From positions 1-34,217 of the forward strand of contig NZ_JAHLOD010000035.1 of the NCBI RefSeq assembly GCF_018917145.1: DNA of 34,217 bases. The letters run 5' to 3'. The stretch is from Clostridium bornimense. GTDB lineage: Bacteria > Bacillota > Clostridia > Clostridiales > Clostridiaceae. The notes under the pieces were generated by a model. The model did not search any database and had not been told where the DNA came from. It worked only from the letters and a program-made list of their open reading frames with translations. The position numbers and the translations under genes are program-made. This document shows positions 16,181 through 25,505 of the stretch, piece after piece (within the stretch, counting starts at the first letter, position 1; each line of letters opens with the position of its first letter).

Positions 16181-17521
16181 ATGGATAGACAAAAGATATT
16201 AGGTGAAAAGCCAATACACAAATTACTTTTAGAATATTCTATACCAGCAATCATTGGTATGTTAGTAAATGCTTTATATAATGTGGTGGATAGAATTTTT
16301 ATAGGTAAAATACCAGATATAGGACCACTTGCATTAACAGGTGTAGGAGTAACTATGCCTATAATGACTATGATTTTGGGGGTATCAATGTTAGTGGGTA
16401 TAGGGGCGACAGCTACTATATCATTGACATTAGGAAGTGGAAATAAAGAAGATGGAGAATCTATATTAGGTAATGCTACAGTATTAATGGTTATAATGGG
16501 AATTATTCTTACAATTATAGGATTATTATTAAAAAATAAGATATTAATATTGTTTGGTGCTAGTGAAAATACTATTTATTATGCTTCAGAGTATATAAAT
16601 ATAATATTGATAGGAACGATTTTCTCAATAAGCTCATTTGCATTAAATGCCACAATAAGAGCTGATGGAAATCCTAAAATGGCAGCATCTACAATGGCAT
16701 TGGGGTGTGTTGTAAATATTGTTTTTGACTATATATTTATATTCATTTTTAACCTTGGTATAAAAGGTGCTGCTTTAGCTACGGTATTAGCACAAATTAT
16801 TAGTACTTCAGTGATGATTTATTATTATACAAAGGGAGCATCAAATTTAAAATTAAGAGTTCAAAATTTAAAGTTAGATGTTAAAATTGTTAAAAGAATA
16901 TTTGCAATAGGTTTTGCACCGTTTGCTATGCAAATAGCTGCTAGTGCTGTTCAAATTATAGCTAATAACTCATTAAAAATATATGGCAATGATTTATCTA
17001 TTGGTGCAATGGCTGTAATATCTTCAGTATCACTAATATTTTTAATGCCTATATTTGGAATCAATCAAGGTGCACAACCAATAATAGGATATAATTATGG
17101 CGCTAAAAAGTATGAAAGATCAAAATTAACATTAAAGTATGCTATTGTAGCTGCTACTATGATAGTTTGTTTGGGAGCAATAGTAATTCAAATTTTTCCG
17201 GAGAAAGTTATAAGTATTTTTAATTCAGATGAAAGTCTTTTAAATATAGGGGTTACAGGTATTAGAATATATTTATTTATGTTGCCATTACTAGGTTTTC
17301 AAATAGTAACAAGTAATTATTTTCAATTTATAGGTAAAGTGAAAATAGCTACTTTTTTAAGTTTATTAAGACAAGTTATATTATTAATTCCATTTACATT
17401 AATATTACCAAGATTTTTAGGGGCAAATGGAGTATGGCTTGCAGGAGCTTTTTCAGATTTTATAGCATCAATAATAACAGGTATTTTTATTGTTAGAGAA
17501 TTTAGAAGAGTAGAGAATTAG
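16181..17521 (+). CDS. MATE-family multidrug efflux transporter
   Basis: This 446-residue polytopic membrane protein has about 12 predicted helices in two homologous halves. The opening PIHKLLLEYSIPAIIGMLVN and NVVDRIFIGK are typical of the MepA/NorM-like branch of MATE exporters. GINQGAQPIIGYNYGAKKYE is the signature at the start of the second half (helix 8 region). These pumps expel cationic drugs or dyes in exchange for Na+ or H+. AAAGGAG eight bases before the ATG supports the start. The gene forms its own transcription unit between the promoter at 16074 and the repeated terminator at 17528. The natural substrate cannot be told from sequence. Confidence 0.92.
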   Translation: MDRQKILGEKPIHKLLLEYSIPAIIGMLVNALYNVVDRIFIGKIPDIGPLALTGVGVTMPIMTMILGVSMLVGIGATATISLTLGSGNKEDGESILGNATVLMVIMGIILTIIGLLLKNKILILFGASENTIYYASEYINIILIGTIFSISSFALNATIRADGNPKMAASTMALGCVVNIVFDYIFIFIFNLGIKGAALATVLAQIISTSVMIYYYTKGASNLKLRVQNLKLDVKIVKRIFAIGFAPFAMQIAASAVQIIANNSLKIYGNDLSIGAMAVISSVSLIFLMPIFGINQGAQPIIGYNYGAKKYERSKLTLKYAIVAATMIVCLGAIVIQIFPEKVISIFNSDESLLNIGVTGIRIYLFMLPLLGFQIVTSNYFQFIGKVKIATFLSLLRQVILLIPFTLILPRFLGANGVWLAGAFSDFIASIITGIFIVREFRRVEN

Positions 17522-17527
17522 TATAAT

Positions 17528-17578
17528 AAAGTGTCGCATTAACAAATAAAAATTGTTAGGGCGATACTTTTTTATTTT
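17528..17578 (+). terminator. Repeated terminator hairpin, copy 2
   Basis: Positions 17528-17545 pair with 17553-17570, with tail TTTATTTTT. The bases at the foot of the stem differ from copy 1 (AAAG/CTTT instead of GAGG/CCTC) yet remain paired. This is compensatory change within the family. The following GTGCGACAGCACCGTGCAC is a diverged form of the sequence that follows the other copies. Confidence 0.85.
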
Positions 17579-17693
17579 TGTGCGACAGCACCGTGCACCT
17601 AAAAATAAACTTTTCATAAAAACATGGGATAATTTTCATATATGTATTACAATAATAGTAATAGAAGTTTATATGACAATGGAGGAATATAAG

Positions 17694-18917
17694 ATGACAA
17701 AAGTAGTTGAGAAATTTTTAAGATATGTAAAAATTGATACAAAATCAAGCGAAGGAAGTGAAACATGCCCAACAACAGAATCACAATATAAATTTGGAGA
17801 ACTGTTAGTTGAAGAATTAAAATCTATAGGGATGAAAGATGCATCAATAGATGAAAATGGCTATGTAATGGCGTATTTACCATCTAATGTAGATAAAAAG
17901 GTAGAAACTATTGGATTTATTGCACATATGGATACAGCACCAGATTTTTCAGGAGAAAATGTTAAGCCTCAAATTGTAGAAAATTATGATGGCGGAGATA
18001 TTATTTTAAATAAAGATTTAAATATAGTATTATCTCCTGAAAAATCACCAGAATTAAAAAATTATATAGGAGAAACTCTTATAACTACAGATGGTACTAC
18101 ATTACTAGGAGCTGATGATAAAGCTGGGGTAGCAGAGATAATGACTGCAATGGAGTTTTTAATAAATAATCCAGGTATAAAACATGGACCTATTGCTATT
18201 TGTTTTACTCCAGATGAAGAGGTAGGAAGAGGAGCAGATTTATTTAACGTAGAAAAGTTTGGAGCAAATGTAGCATATACTATGGATGGTGGTGCTATTG
18301 GAGAGCTAGAATGCGAAAATTTTAATGCTGCAGGAGTTAAAGTTATATTTAATGGATTAAATGTTCACCCTGGGTATGCCAAAGATAAAATGATAAATTC
18401 TATGTTTTTTGCTAACAAATTTATAGAAAAGTTACCAAAGGATGAAGTGCCAGAATTAACTTCAGACAAAGAAGGATTTTATATGTTAACATCTATAGAT
18501 GGTTCTGTTGAAAAAACTAAATTATCATATATAATAAGAGATTTTGATAGAGCTAGCTTTGAAAATAGAAAAAATAATATGAAGATATGGGCAGAAGAAA
18601 TAAATAAGGAATTTGGAGAAAATTCTTGCGAGATAGAGATTAAAGATCAATATTACAATATGAAAGAAAAAATAGAACCAGTTAAATATGTAGTGGATAA
18701 AGCTTTTGAAGCAATGGAAAATTGCGGGATTGTACCAAAGGTAAAAGCTATAAGAGGTGGAACTGATGGAGCTAGACTATCTTTTATGGGACTTCCAACA
18801 CCAAATATTTTTGCTGGAGGAGAAAATTTTCATGGTAAATTTGAATATGTACCTATAAGTTCTATGGAAAAGGCTGTAGATGTTATTGTAGAAATATCAA
18901 AATTATATGCTAAATAG
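17694..18917 (+). CDS. pepT: Peptidase T (tripeptide aminopeptidase)
   Basis: This 407-residue M20-family zinc peptidase removes the N-terminal residue from tripeptides in the cytoplasm. The metal and catalytic motifs of PepT are all present: [47 protein letters not shown], and a C-terminal [18 protein letters not shown] with [10 protein letters not shown]. Length equals typical PepT at about 408 residues. The frame is open upstream to 17553, but that part overlaps the repeated terminator and is not protein-like. GGAGG (17681-17685) eight bases before ATG 17694 fixes the start. A small gene and a hydrolase gene follow closely. Confidence 0.93.
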   Translation: MTKVVEKFLRYVKIDTKSSEGSETCPTTESQYKFGELLVEELKSIGMKDASIDENGYVMAYLPSNVDKKVETIGFIAHMDTAPDFSGENVKPQIVENYDGGDIILNKDLNIVLSPEKSPELKNYIGETLITTDGTTLLGADDKAGVAEIMTAMEFLINNPGIKHGPIAICFTPDEEVGRGADLFNVEKFGANVAYTMDGGAIGELECENFNAAGVKVIFNGLNVHPGYAKDKMINSMFFANKFIEKLPKDEVPELTSDKEGFYMLTSIDGSVEKTKLSYIIRDFDRASFENRKNNMKIWAEEINKEFGENSCEIEIKDQYYNMKEKIEPVKYVVDKAFEAMENCGIVPKVKAIRGGTDGARLSFMGLPTPNIFAGGENFHGKFEYVPISSMEKAVDVIVEISKLYAK

Positions 18918-18940
18918 CTACTATTATTGAGGTGAGTATT

Positions 18941-19237
18941 ATGAGGATAATAAAAGCAAGAGTAGAGCAAATTACTAAAGATGGAATAATAGTAATGATG
19001 TCAAATGGTATAAAACCTCTAAATTTAATAGTTAACAAAAAAGATATTACTTTTGAAGATTTTAAAGAAATGAGAGGAGAATATAAGGTAACATCTTTAT
19101 TACAAGGATGCTGTTCATCTTGTCCTGTTACAGTATTAGAAAGCGGTAAAAATGAAAAAGATGATAATGAGATGAAAGAAGTAATAAAGAAAGTTATAGA
19201 GATTAATGGAGAAGAATTAAAAGGATGTTTAAGATAA
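18941..19237 (+). CDS. Small Cys-containing protein of unknown function
   Basis: This 98-residue cytoplasmic protein opens with a beta-rich stretch (RIIKARVEQITKDGIIVMMS). It then has QGCCSSCPVTVLES near residues 64-77, and an acidic and Lys-rich helix at the end. A CCxxC cluster of this kind could bind a metal or form a disulfide, but I recognise no family. The frame also permits a GTG at 18932. GAGGTGAG (18929-18936) is the ribosome binding site for ATG 18941, so that start is preferred. Its last 13 bases overlap the hydrolase gene, so the two are translationally coupled. Confidence 0.65.
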   Translation: MRIIKARVEQITKDGIIVMMSNGIKPLNLIVNKKDITFEDFKEMRGEYKVTSLLQGCCSSCPVTVLESGKNEKDDNEMKEVIKKVIEINGEELKGCLR

Positions 19238-20151
19238 TAATTATTTTGGTTGTTTTAATAGCAGTTATTCTATTTTTATTAGGAAGGAAATTAACTAATT
19301 ATACTTTTTATAAAGCTATTTTGAGAGAAAGAAAGACTAAAGAAGATGTCTTTAATGTTTTAAAGAAAAGAAATGCTTATGATTTATCTAAATATAAAGA
19401 ATTAGATATTAAAACTTTAGAAATAAAATCAAAAGAAGGCTTCAAGTTAAAAGGATATTATATAGAAAAATTCAAGGATTCTAAAAAGTTAATGATTATA
19501 GTACATGGATATACATCTAATCACTATATAGCATTGCAATATTTAGATATGTTTTTTGAAGAAGGTTTTAACATACTTATGGTAGATGTAAGAGGACATG
19601 GTGCAAGTGAAGGTACTTATGCAACTTATGGATACTATGAAAGAGAAGACCTAGATAGATGGATAGACTATATGAAAGATAAACTTGGTGATGATATAGA
19701 AATTGGATTGCATGGTCAGTCAATGGGTGCTGCTACAGTTCTTATGTATGGTGGTAAATATGAAGACAAGATAAAATTTATAATAGCGGATTGTCCATAT
19801 TCTAATGGTAAGGAACTACTTAGACATCAATTTAAACAATATAAAGGAACACCGTTATATCCTTTATATTGGTTTTTCAATAGTAAATGCAAAAGGCTTT
19901 GTAAATTTGATATGAATGATATTTCGCCTATTGACGATATAAAAGATAAAAAGATTCCTACCATGTTTATTCATGGTACAGGAGACGATTTTGTACCTTG
20001 CTATATGAGTGAAGATATGTATAAAAGTAAAATTGGAGACAAAAATAAGTTATTACTTATTGATGGAGCAGCTCATGTAGAAGCCTATCCTAAAGATAAA
20101 ATTAAGTATAGTACAGAAGTTAAAAAGTTTATAAGAGAAGCATTAGAATAA
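19225..20151 (+). CDS. Membrane-anchored alpha/beta hydrolase
   Basis: This 308-residue serine hydrolase has an N-terminal membrane anchor (residues 2-20). The catalytic domain has oxyanion region IVHGYTSNH near 92-100, nucleophile elbow GLHGQSMGAA (Ser near 166), acid Asp in HGTGDDFVP near 249-257, and His in GAAHVEAYP near 282. The spacing is that of the BAAT/dienelactone-hydrolase-like clan found in many Firmicutes. The substrate is unknown, perhaps an ester or peptide at the membrane. The ATG lies inside the end of the preceding small gene in another frame, with GGAGAAG about 12 bases upstream, so translation probably depends on coupling. The repeated terminator follows after 6 bases. Confidence 0.85.
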   Translation: MFKIIIILVVLIAVILFLLGRKLTNYTFYKAILRERKTKEDVFNVLKKRNAYDLSKYKELDIKTLEIKSKEGFKLKGYYIEKFKDSKKLMIIVHGYTSNHYIALQYLDMFFEEGFNILMVDVRGHGASEGTYATYGYYEREDLDRWIDYMKDKLGDDIEIGLHGQSMGAATVLMYGGKYEDKIKFIIADCPYSNGKELLRHQFKQYKGTPLYPLYWFFNSKCKRLCKFDMNDISPIDDIKDKKIPTMFIHGTGDDFVPCYMSEDMYKSKIGDKNKLLLIDGAAHVEAYPKDKIKYSTEVKKFIREALE

Positions 20152-20157
20152 AGTTCT

Positions 20158-20211
20158 AAGGAGGTGTCGCAGTAACAAATGAAAAGTTGTTAGCGATACC
20201 TCCTTTTATTA
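20158..20211 (+). terminator. Repeated terminator hairpin, copy 3
   Basis: Positions 20158-20178 pair with 20187-20205 apart from a two-base AG bulge. The loop ATGAAAAG is identical to copy 1 and the tail is TTTTATTA. It has a longer foot (AAGGAGG/CCTCCTT) and one lost base in the right arm relative to copy 1, again keeping the pairing. Confidence 0.85.
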
Positions 20212-20484
20212 TGGCACAAGACAAGGCACAAGTAAGGGTAATTCACAATTCAGTCAATTCAAACAATCAACAATAAATGTTAATTTTCCCCAAAGGGAAA
20301 ATATTATAGTCCTTAGGACGGCGAATTACAATTGTGTTAATAGATATATTTAGTTCATATATAAAACTGTTATACTTAAGTGTTGTTTCTCGCAAAGGAA
20401 TTGAACTTATGATAGAATATAGTGGACTAGTAATGACGGATTTATACATTATATTGTAGTAATGTATAGAAGATGGAGGAGACA
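20211..20484. repeat. Repeat-rich gap before the sensor kinase gene
   Basis: This gap holds CAAGGCACAAGTA (20222-20234) and ATTCACAATT (20241-20250), both also found in other gaps. It also has a perfect 8-bp hairpin ATTTTCCC/GGGAAAAT (20283-20302), the palindrome GTCCT-T-AGGAC (20309-20319), and GCGAATTACAATTGTG (20321-20336). The order resembles the element at 28764-28825. It looks like a decayed dispersed repeat. The kinase promoter must lie in the last 150 bases, but I cannot identify it with confidence. Confidence 0.5.
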
Positions 20485-23400
20485 TTGAAAAGCTTATTAA
20501 AATATCTACGTGTATTATTGACTTTAATAATATTAATAAGTTTTGGCGAAGTAACATTTGCACAAGGAAAAGATATTAAATTTAAAAGAATAACTATAGA
20601 AGATGGATTATCACAAACAACAGTAAATGACATATATCAAGATAATCAAGGTTATATGTGGATTGCTACTGCAGATGGATTAAATAGATATGATGGAAAG
20701 AAGTTTAAGGTGTACAAATATAAAGACGGAAAAAACGTAACAATACCATCAGATTATATATGTAAGGTGGCAGAAGATAAAGATGAAAATCTTTGGGTAG
20801 CTACTAATAAAGGTTTAAGTAAAATTAGTAAGGATAGAAAAAAAATTCATAATTACGTATCAGATATAAGAGATGAGAATTCATTGTCTCATTATAATGT
20901 AAGACATGTTTTAGTTGATTCTAAAGATAGACTTTGGGTGGGAACAGAGCAAGGTTTAAATTTATATGATAGGAAAAAAAATAAATTTTATAGATTTTAT
21001 GTAGAAGGACTTAGTGATGAGTATAATATAGAAAATTACATATTAACTATAGAAGAGGATAAAGATGGTGTTATATGGGTCGGAACTAAAAAAGGAGCAT
21101 ATTTTTTAGATGAAGAGAAGAAAGTATTGAAAAATTTTGAAGGTATTGGTACAGAAGAACATATAAATAATATATATACATTATCTAATGGAGATATATT
21201 ATTTGCAATAAAAGACAATGGATTTAAAAAATATAATAAAAAAGAAGAGAGTGTAAAAGAATTTAAAAATAATGAAGGCAATAAAAATTTATTGCCTCAT
21301 AATAGTGTAGAAACTATTTTAGAAGATTTCGATGGAAACTTATGGGTAGGAACTAAAGGTGGAATAGCAGTACAAAGAAAAGGAGAAAATAATTTTCAAC
21401 ATTATGTACATAAAGAATATGATCCAAAATCTTTATCTAACAACTATATATTGTCGTTATATCAGGATATATCAGGACTTATTTGGGTGGGAAGTTATGA
21501 TGGTATAAATAATTTTAATCCTAGAGTAAATATAAAAAGTTACAAGAAAAGTGAATTTGAAGAAAATTCATTAAGTGATAGCAGTGTATATGGAATTTAT
21601 GAAGATAATGATGGTTTAATTTGGGTAGGAACCAATAATGGTGGACTTAATGTTATCAATAAATATACTAATGAAATAAAACATTATTACCATGATGAGA
21701 TAGAAAATTCAATTAGTGGAAATAGAATATGGCAAATTGTTGGAGATGGTGGTAATGAGATATGGATTTCTACTGGTATTGCATTAGATAAATTTGATAA
21801 GAATACAGGATTATTTACTAATTATAAATTTATTGATGAAAATACTTCATTAGCAGATAAATATGTTGAAACATTATTTATTGATAGTGATGGTGTATTA
21901 TGGATTGGAACTAGAAATGGATTATGCTCTTTTGATAGAAAAGATCAATTTATAGATTATAGTGATTTGATGGAGAAGAATGGAATCAATGACAGATACA
22001 TTTCTAGTATATATGAAGATTCAGATGGTGTATTATGGCTTGGATGTGGCTATGACGGAGGGTTAATAAGATTTGATAGAGATGATATGCTTATGAAATC
22101 TTATGTTAATAATAAAAATGATACAAGTAGTTTAAGTTATAATTCAATAAAGTCTATAGCAGAAGATGGTTGTGGTAATATATGGGTGGGGACTACTTAT
22201 GGATTAAATAAATTTGATAAAGAAACGGAAAGATTTCAAAGGTTTGGCGAAGAAGAAGGTATAACTAATACATATATATATGGAATATTAATTGATAAGG
22301 AAAATAATCCATGGGTTAGTACTAATGGGGGTATATTTAAGTTAAATATGAAGAAAGGCATTACAGAAAGATTTGATGTTACTAATGGATTTGGAAGTAG
22401 TGAGTTTAATGTATATTCATATTATAAAAATAAAGAAGGAGTAATGTACTTCGGTGGAATTAAAGGAATAGATTACTTTAATCCAGAAGAAATAAATTCA
22501 AATCAATATGGTGGATTTAACTTAAAGATAGAGTCAGTTCTTGTAAATGGAGAAGAAGTTGATAATAAAAAATATGTTGATATAGAAGAGGGAAAAATAG
22601 AGTTATCTCATGATAAAAATAATATATCTCTAGAATTGTTTGTACCTGATTTTAGAAATTCATCTAAAATATCTTATTCATATAGAATAAAAAAGGTAGA
22701 TGAAAAGTGGATATATAATGAAAATAATAATTATATAAATTATTCCAATTTATCTCCTGGAAAATATAGAGTTGAACTTATGGCAAAAGATGCATCTGGA
22801 AATAATAGTGATGAATTACTTATAAATATTGTCATTCACAATTCACTGTGGTTAAGTCCAGTAGCATATGTATTTTATGTATTAATAGCTATACTATTAA
22901 TTTTCTTTGCAGTAAATCATGTAAGAATTTTAGAAAGCATGGTGGATCATAGGACACTTCAATTAAATAACAAGTTAATAGAAAATAAAAAATTATATAA
23001 TAAGGTAATTGAACATGAGCAATATAAAAATAATTATTTTATAAATTTATCTCATGAGCTTAGAACACCGTTAAACGTTATATTATCTACAGAGAAATTA
23101 GTAACAGAGTTAAATAAAAATGAAGAACATATAGATAAATCTAAGCTAGATTACTATATGTCTGTATTGAATAGAAATTCTAAGAGACTATTGAGTTTAA
23201 TTAATAATATTATAGATACTGCAAAGATAGATGCTGGATTTTATAAATTAAATATTACTGAAAATGATATAGTGTATTTAGTTGAGGAAGTAGTTTTATC
23301 TATGAAGGATTTTGCAGAAAATTCAGGGCTAGAGTTAATTATAGATCCTGAGATAGAGGAAAAAGTAATAGAATGTGACAGGGAAAATATAGAGAGATGT

Positions 23401-23718
23401 ATAATTAATCTTATTGGTAATGCTATTAAGTTTACTGAAGAAGGTGGAAAAGTTGACGTAATTATAAATGACAATGATCAGTATGTTACTATAATTGTAA
23501 GGGATACTGGTATTGGTATAGAAGAAAAAAATTATGAAGCTATTTTTGATAGATTTTCCCAAGGGTATGGAAGTATAACGGAAGAGTATGGCGGCAGTGG
23601 TTTAGGATTAACAATTACAAAACAAATTATAAATTTACATAATGGTGATATACGAGTAAAAAGTAAAGTTGGTGTAGGAAGTGAATTTATTATAATATTA
23701 CCAACTAAACAAATTTAA
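20485..23718 (+). CDS. Exported two-propeller sensor histidine kinase (Reg_prop/Y_Y_Y type)
   Basis: This 1077-residue protein has a signal peptide (LKYLRVLLTLIILISFGEVTF). Fourteen beta-propeller repeats of the form DxDGxxWVGTxxGL follow, enough for two seven-bladed propellers. A Y_Y_Y domain lies at about 700-790 and a membrane helix near 790-815. The cytoplasmic kinase has an H-box SHELRTPLN (His near 856), an N-box NLIGNAIKFTEEGG near 974, and G-boxes DTGIGI and GSGLGLTITKQI near 1006-1040. The layout is that of the hybrid two-component glycan sensors best known in Bacteroidetes, but without their receiver and AraC domains. No response regulator is adjacent. The frame has an ATG at 20473. 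GGAGGAG within 20475-20481 is positioned for TTG 20485, which also gives a cleaner signal peptide, so I chose TTG. Confidence 0.88.
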   Translation: MKSLLKYLRVLLTLIILISFGEVTFAQGKDIKFKRITIEDGLSQTTVNDIYQDNQGYMWIATADGLNRYDGKKFKVYKYKDGKNVTIPSDYICKVAEDKDENLWVATNKGLSKISKDRKKIHNYVSDIRDENSLSHYNVRHVLVDSKDRLWVGTEQGLNLYDRKKNKFYRFYVEGLSDEYNIENYILTIEEDKDGVIWVGTKKGAYFLDEEKKVLKNFEGIGTEEHINNIYTLSNGDILFAIKDNGFKKYNKKEESVKEFKNNEGNKNLLPHNSVETILEDFDGNLWVGTKGGIAVQRKGENNFQHYVHKEYDPKSLSNNYILSLYQDISGLIWVGSYDGINNFNPRVNIKSYKKSEFEENSLSDSSVYGIYEDNDGLIWVGTNNGGLNVINKYTNEIKHYYHDEIENSISGNRIWQIVGDGGNEIWISTGIALDKFDKNTGLFTNYKFIDENTSLADKYVETLFIDSDGVLWIGTRNGLCSFDRKDQFIDYSDLMEKNGINDRYISSIYEDSDGVLWLGCGYDGGLIRFDRDDMLMKSYVNNKNDTSSLSYNSIKSIAEDGCGNIWVGTTYGLNKFDKETERFQRFGEEEGITNTYIYGILIDKENNPWVSTNGGIFKLNMKKGITERFDVTNGFGSSEFNVYSYYKNKEGVMYFGGIKGIDYFNPEEINSNQYGGFNLKIESVLVNGEEVDNKKYVDIEEGKIELSHDKNNISLELFVPDFRNSSKISYSYRIKKVDEKWIYNENNNYINYSNLSPGKYRVELMAKDASGNNSDELLINIVIHNSLWLSPVAYVFYVLIAILLIFFAVNHVRILESMVDHRTLQLNNKLIENKKLYNKVIEHEQYKNNYFINLSHELRTPLNVILSTEKLVTELNKNEEHIDKSKLDYYMSVLNRNSKRLLSLINNIIDTAKIDAGFYKLNITENDIVYLVEEVVLSMKDFAENSGLELIIDPEIEEKVIECDRENIERCIINLIGNAIKFTEEGGKVDVIINDNDQYVTIIVRDTGIGIEEKNYEAIFDRFSQGYGSITEEYGGSGLGLTITKQIINLHNGDIRVKSKVGVGSEFIIILPTKQI

Positions 23719-23723
23719 AAAGA

Positions 23724-23766
23724 AACTGGTGGATATTAAAGTAATATGTCACCAGTTTTTTATTAT
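23724..23766 (+). terminator. Terminator of the sensor kinase gene
   Basis: AACTGGTG (23724-23731) pairs with CACCAGTT (23750-23757), with an inner TATTA/TAATA stem and the tail TTTTTTATT. Confidence 0.85.
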
Positions 23767-23779
23767 TTAAAAAAAGTTA

Positions 23780-24379
23780 TTAGAAATCTTTTTTATATTT
23801 GCAATAAAGAATATATATTATAGATGCGATTATTGTACTAATTGATCCGCAAATCATATCTATCATAGTGTCATTAAGACTATGATTTTGAGAATTAAGG
23901 GATAGAAGTGCATCAGTGGTAAACTCATATATTTCCCATAACCCAGCCATAGATATACTAAAAAATATACCGAAAAGTATTAAAAGAGAAAAAAGATTTT
24001 TTGAATCTTCTCTGCATAACGTTAAGAAAATAGAGAGCCCTATGAAGAATAAGACAATACCAGAATAAAAGTGTACAAATTTATCCCAAGAAGGAAATAT
24101 GCTATAGATAGAAACTATACGACCTAGAAACATGGATAAAAAAATAAATAATTGAGAGAAAAAATATAAAAGTAAAGAACCTTTAAACTTTGTGTACATA
24201 AATAAGAATTTTAAGAATAGAGTTACTACTATTGTTAATAAAGAAGATAGATACATAAAGGAATTTTTGTTTAAAATTCCTAATGCCAATGTGAAAATTA
24301 GTAATAATAAAAATAGTTTTTCAAAAATCAATTCAAAACGTAGTTTACCATTAAAACTTAATGCAAAAAACTTTTTCAT
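23780..24379 (-). CDS. DUF2238-like integral membrane protein
   Basis: This 199-residue protein has five or six hydrophobic helices. Motifs include SWDKFVHFYSGIVLFFIG, AGLWEIYEFTTD and DTMIDMICGSISTIIAS. Together these match the DUF2238 (YjdF-like) family of membrane proteins of unknown function, in which WDK-x-x-H, WEI-x-E and DT-x-x-D are conserved. The polar residues placed inside helices suggest binding of a metal or small ligand, but nothing is proven. The frame is open to 24553 upstream, but that part is AT-rich and not protein-like. GGAG eight bases before the ATG at 24379 (minus strand) sets the start. It is a single-gene unit converging on the kinase gene. Confidence 0.75.
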   Translation of the reverse strand: MKKFFALSFNGKLRFELIFEKLFLLLLIFTLALGILNKNSFMYLSSLLTIVVTLFLKFLFMYTKFKGSLLLYFFSQLFIFLSMFLGRIVSIYSIFPSWDKFVHFYSGIVLFFIGLSIFLTLCREDSKNLFSLLILFGIFFSISMAGLWEIYEFTTDALLSLNSQNHSLNDTMIDMICGSISTIIASIIYILYCKYKKDF

Positions 24380-24593
24380 AGTGTTCTCCTTAAAAAAATA
24401 ATTTAAGACTAAATAACTTTCGATTAAGTAAATATTAATACATATATATTGATATTTATAGGGGTTAAGGTTATATTTATTAATAAGAATATATATAAAA
24501 TAGTGATTTTGTATTAATTTGAAAATTACGTTGTTATTATTTGAAAGAAACAATAAGAGGAGAATAGGGATTTATTAAAAAAAGGAGAAGAGT

Positions 24594-25460
24594 ATGGGGA
24601 ATGGGAGAAAAAAATTAAAGAAAAGCACTAAAGTTATTATAGGAATAATTTCAGTATTGATAATTACTATGGTATTAGGAATATTGTTGTTATTTAATAG
24701 TATTAAGGTTAATGATAATGTTTTAAATTATCTAAATAAGTTTCAAGAGTATGTAGAAAGTGGAGAATATGATAAAGCAAGAGATATTTTGAAAAAGGCA
24801 GAAGATTTAAAATCTACTAAAAAAGGAAAAGAAAATTTAGAGCTAATGGATAAGATTGAGAAGTCAGAAAAGTTATTTGATGAAGCGACGAATTTGATGA
24901 AAAGAGAAAAATTTGACGAGGCTAAGGATAAGTTAAATAAAATCTTAGCTAATGAAGGAAAGATATATAAAGATGCACAGGAAAAAATAAAAGAGTGTGA
25001 TGAAAAATTAGTAGAGATTAATTTTCAAAAAGCAAAGGATGCTTTTTATGATGGAGATTATGATAGTGCTTTAGAGAGTATATCCGATGTTCTTGATGTA
25101 AAACCAGATGATGAGGAAGCTAAAGAATTACAAGCTTCTATAATAGAAAATAGAGATGCAAAATTAGCGAGAGAAGAAAGTGAAAGAAAAAAACAAGAGG
25201 AAGAAGAGAAAAAAGAAAGAGAAGCTTTTACAGAAGAAGAGGCTGTAGAGTTTTTGAAAGGAAAGTTAGGATCAAACTCCAATTCATCTTTAGAAGTAGA
25301 AAGTTATGAAGAAATAGATGATAGAAGTGGATACCTTATAAAAGCTGAAGAAAAGAAATTTGGTTTTATAGCAACTTCAAAATGGTATTTTGTAGATAAA
25401 CATAATAAGGAAGCTTTTGAATGGAATATGTCAGATGATACATTTGTAGAATTAAATTAA
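24594..25460 (+). CDS. Membrane-anchored TPR-like helical protein
   Basis: This 288-residue protein has a basic N-terminus and one membrane helix (about residues 13-35). Helical repeats of tetratricopeptide type follow from 40 to 190 (for example YVESGEYDKARDILKKAEDL and AFYDGDYDSALESISDVLDV). A highly charged Lys/Glu coiled coil spans about 190-220. A small C-terminal domain (about 220-288) ends in WYFVDKHNKEAFEWNMSD. The topology predicts the repeats outside the cell. No enzymatic motif is present; it may be a scaffold at the cell envelope. AAAGGAGAAGAG directly before the ATG supports the start. It converges with the gene at 25487-26095 and shares its terminator. Confidence 0.75.
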   Translation: MGNGRKKLKKSTKVIIGIISVLIITMVLGILLLFNSIKVNDNVLNYLNKFQEYVESGEYDKARDILKKAEDLKSTKKGKENLELMDKIEKSEKLFDEATNLMKREKFDEAKDKLNKILANEGKIYKDAQEKIKECDEKLVEINFQKAKDAFYDGDYDSALESISDVLDVKPDDEEAKELQASIIENRDAKLAREESERKKQEEEEKKEREAFTEEEAVEFLKGKLGSNSNSSLEVESYEEIDDRSGYLIKAEEKKFGFIATSKWYFVDKHNKEAFEWNMSDDTFVELN

Positions 25461-25463
25461 TAT

Positions 25464-25505
25464 AAGAAATAAACCTAGGTAATATTTTATCTAGGTTTAT
25501 TTCTT
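25464..25505. terminator. Bidirectional terminator shared by convergent genes
   Basis: A perfect 15-bp stem (25464-25478 with 25491-25505, AAGAAATAAACCTAG) lies just after the plus-strand gene. The stop codon of the minus-strand gene is at 25487-25489 in the loop, and one arm of the stem encodes its last residues. The T-rich arm reads TTTATTTCTTCT on the plus strand. Confidence 0.75.

Noticed and set aside
17553-17693. N-terminal extension of peptidase T
   Set aside because: It would begin inside the repeated terminator hairpin. The internal ATG at 17694 has GGAGG and yields the standard PepT length.
20267-20633. Two overlapping minus-strand ORFs (98 and 63 residues) upstream of the kinase gene
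   Set aside because: They have no ribosome binding sites or protein-like composition and overlap repeats and the kinase start.
24380-24553. N-terminal extension of the DUF2238-like protein
   Set aside because: The translation is Asn/Tyr/Ile low complexity and the ribosome binding site is at the internal start.
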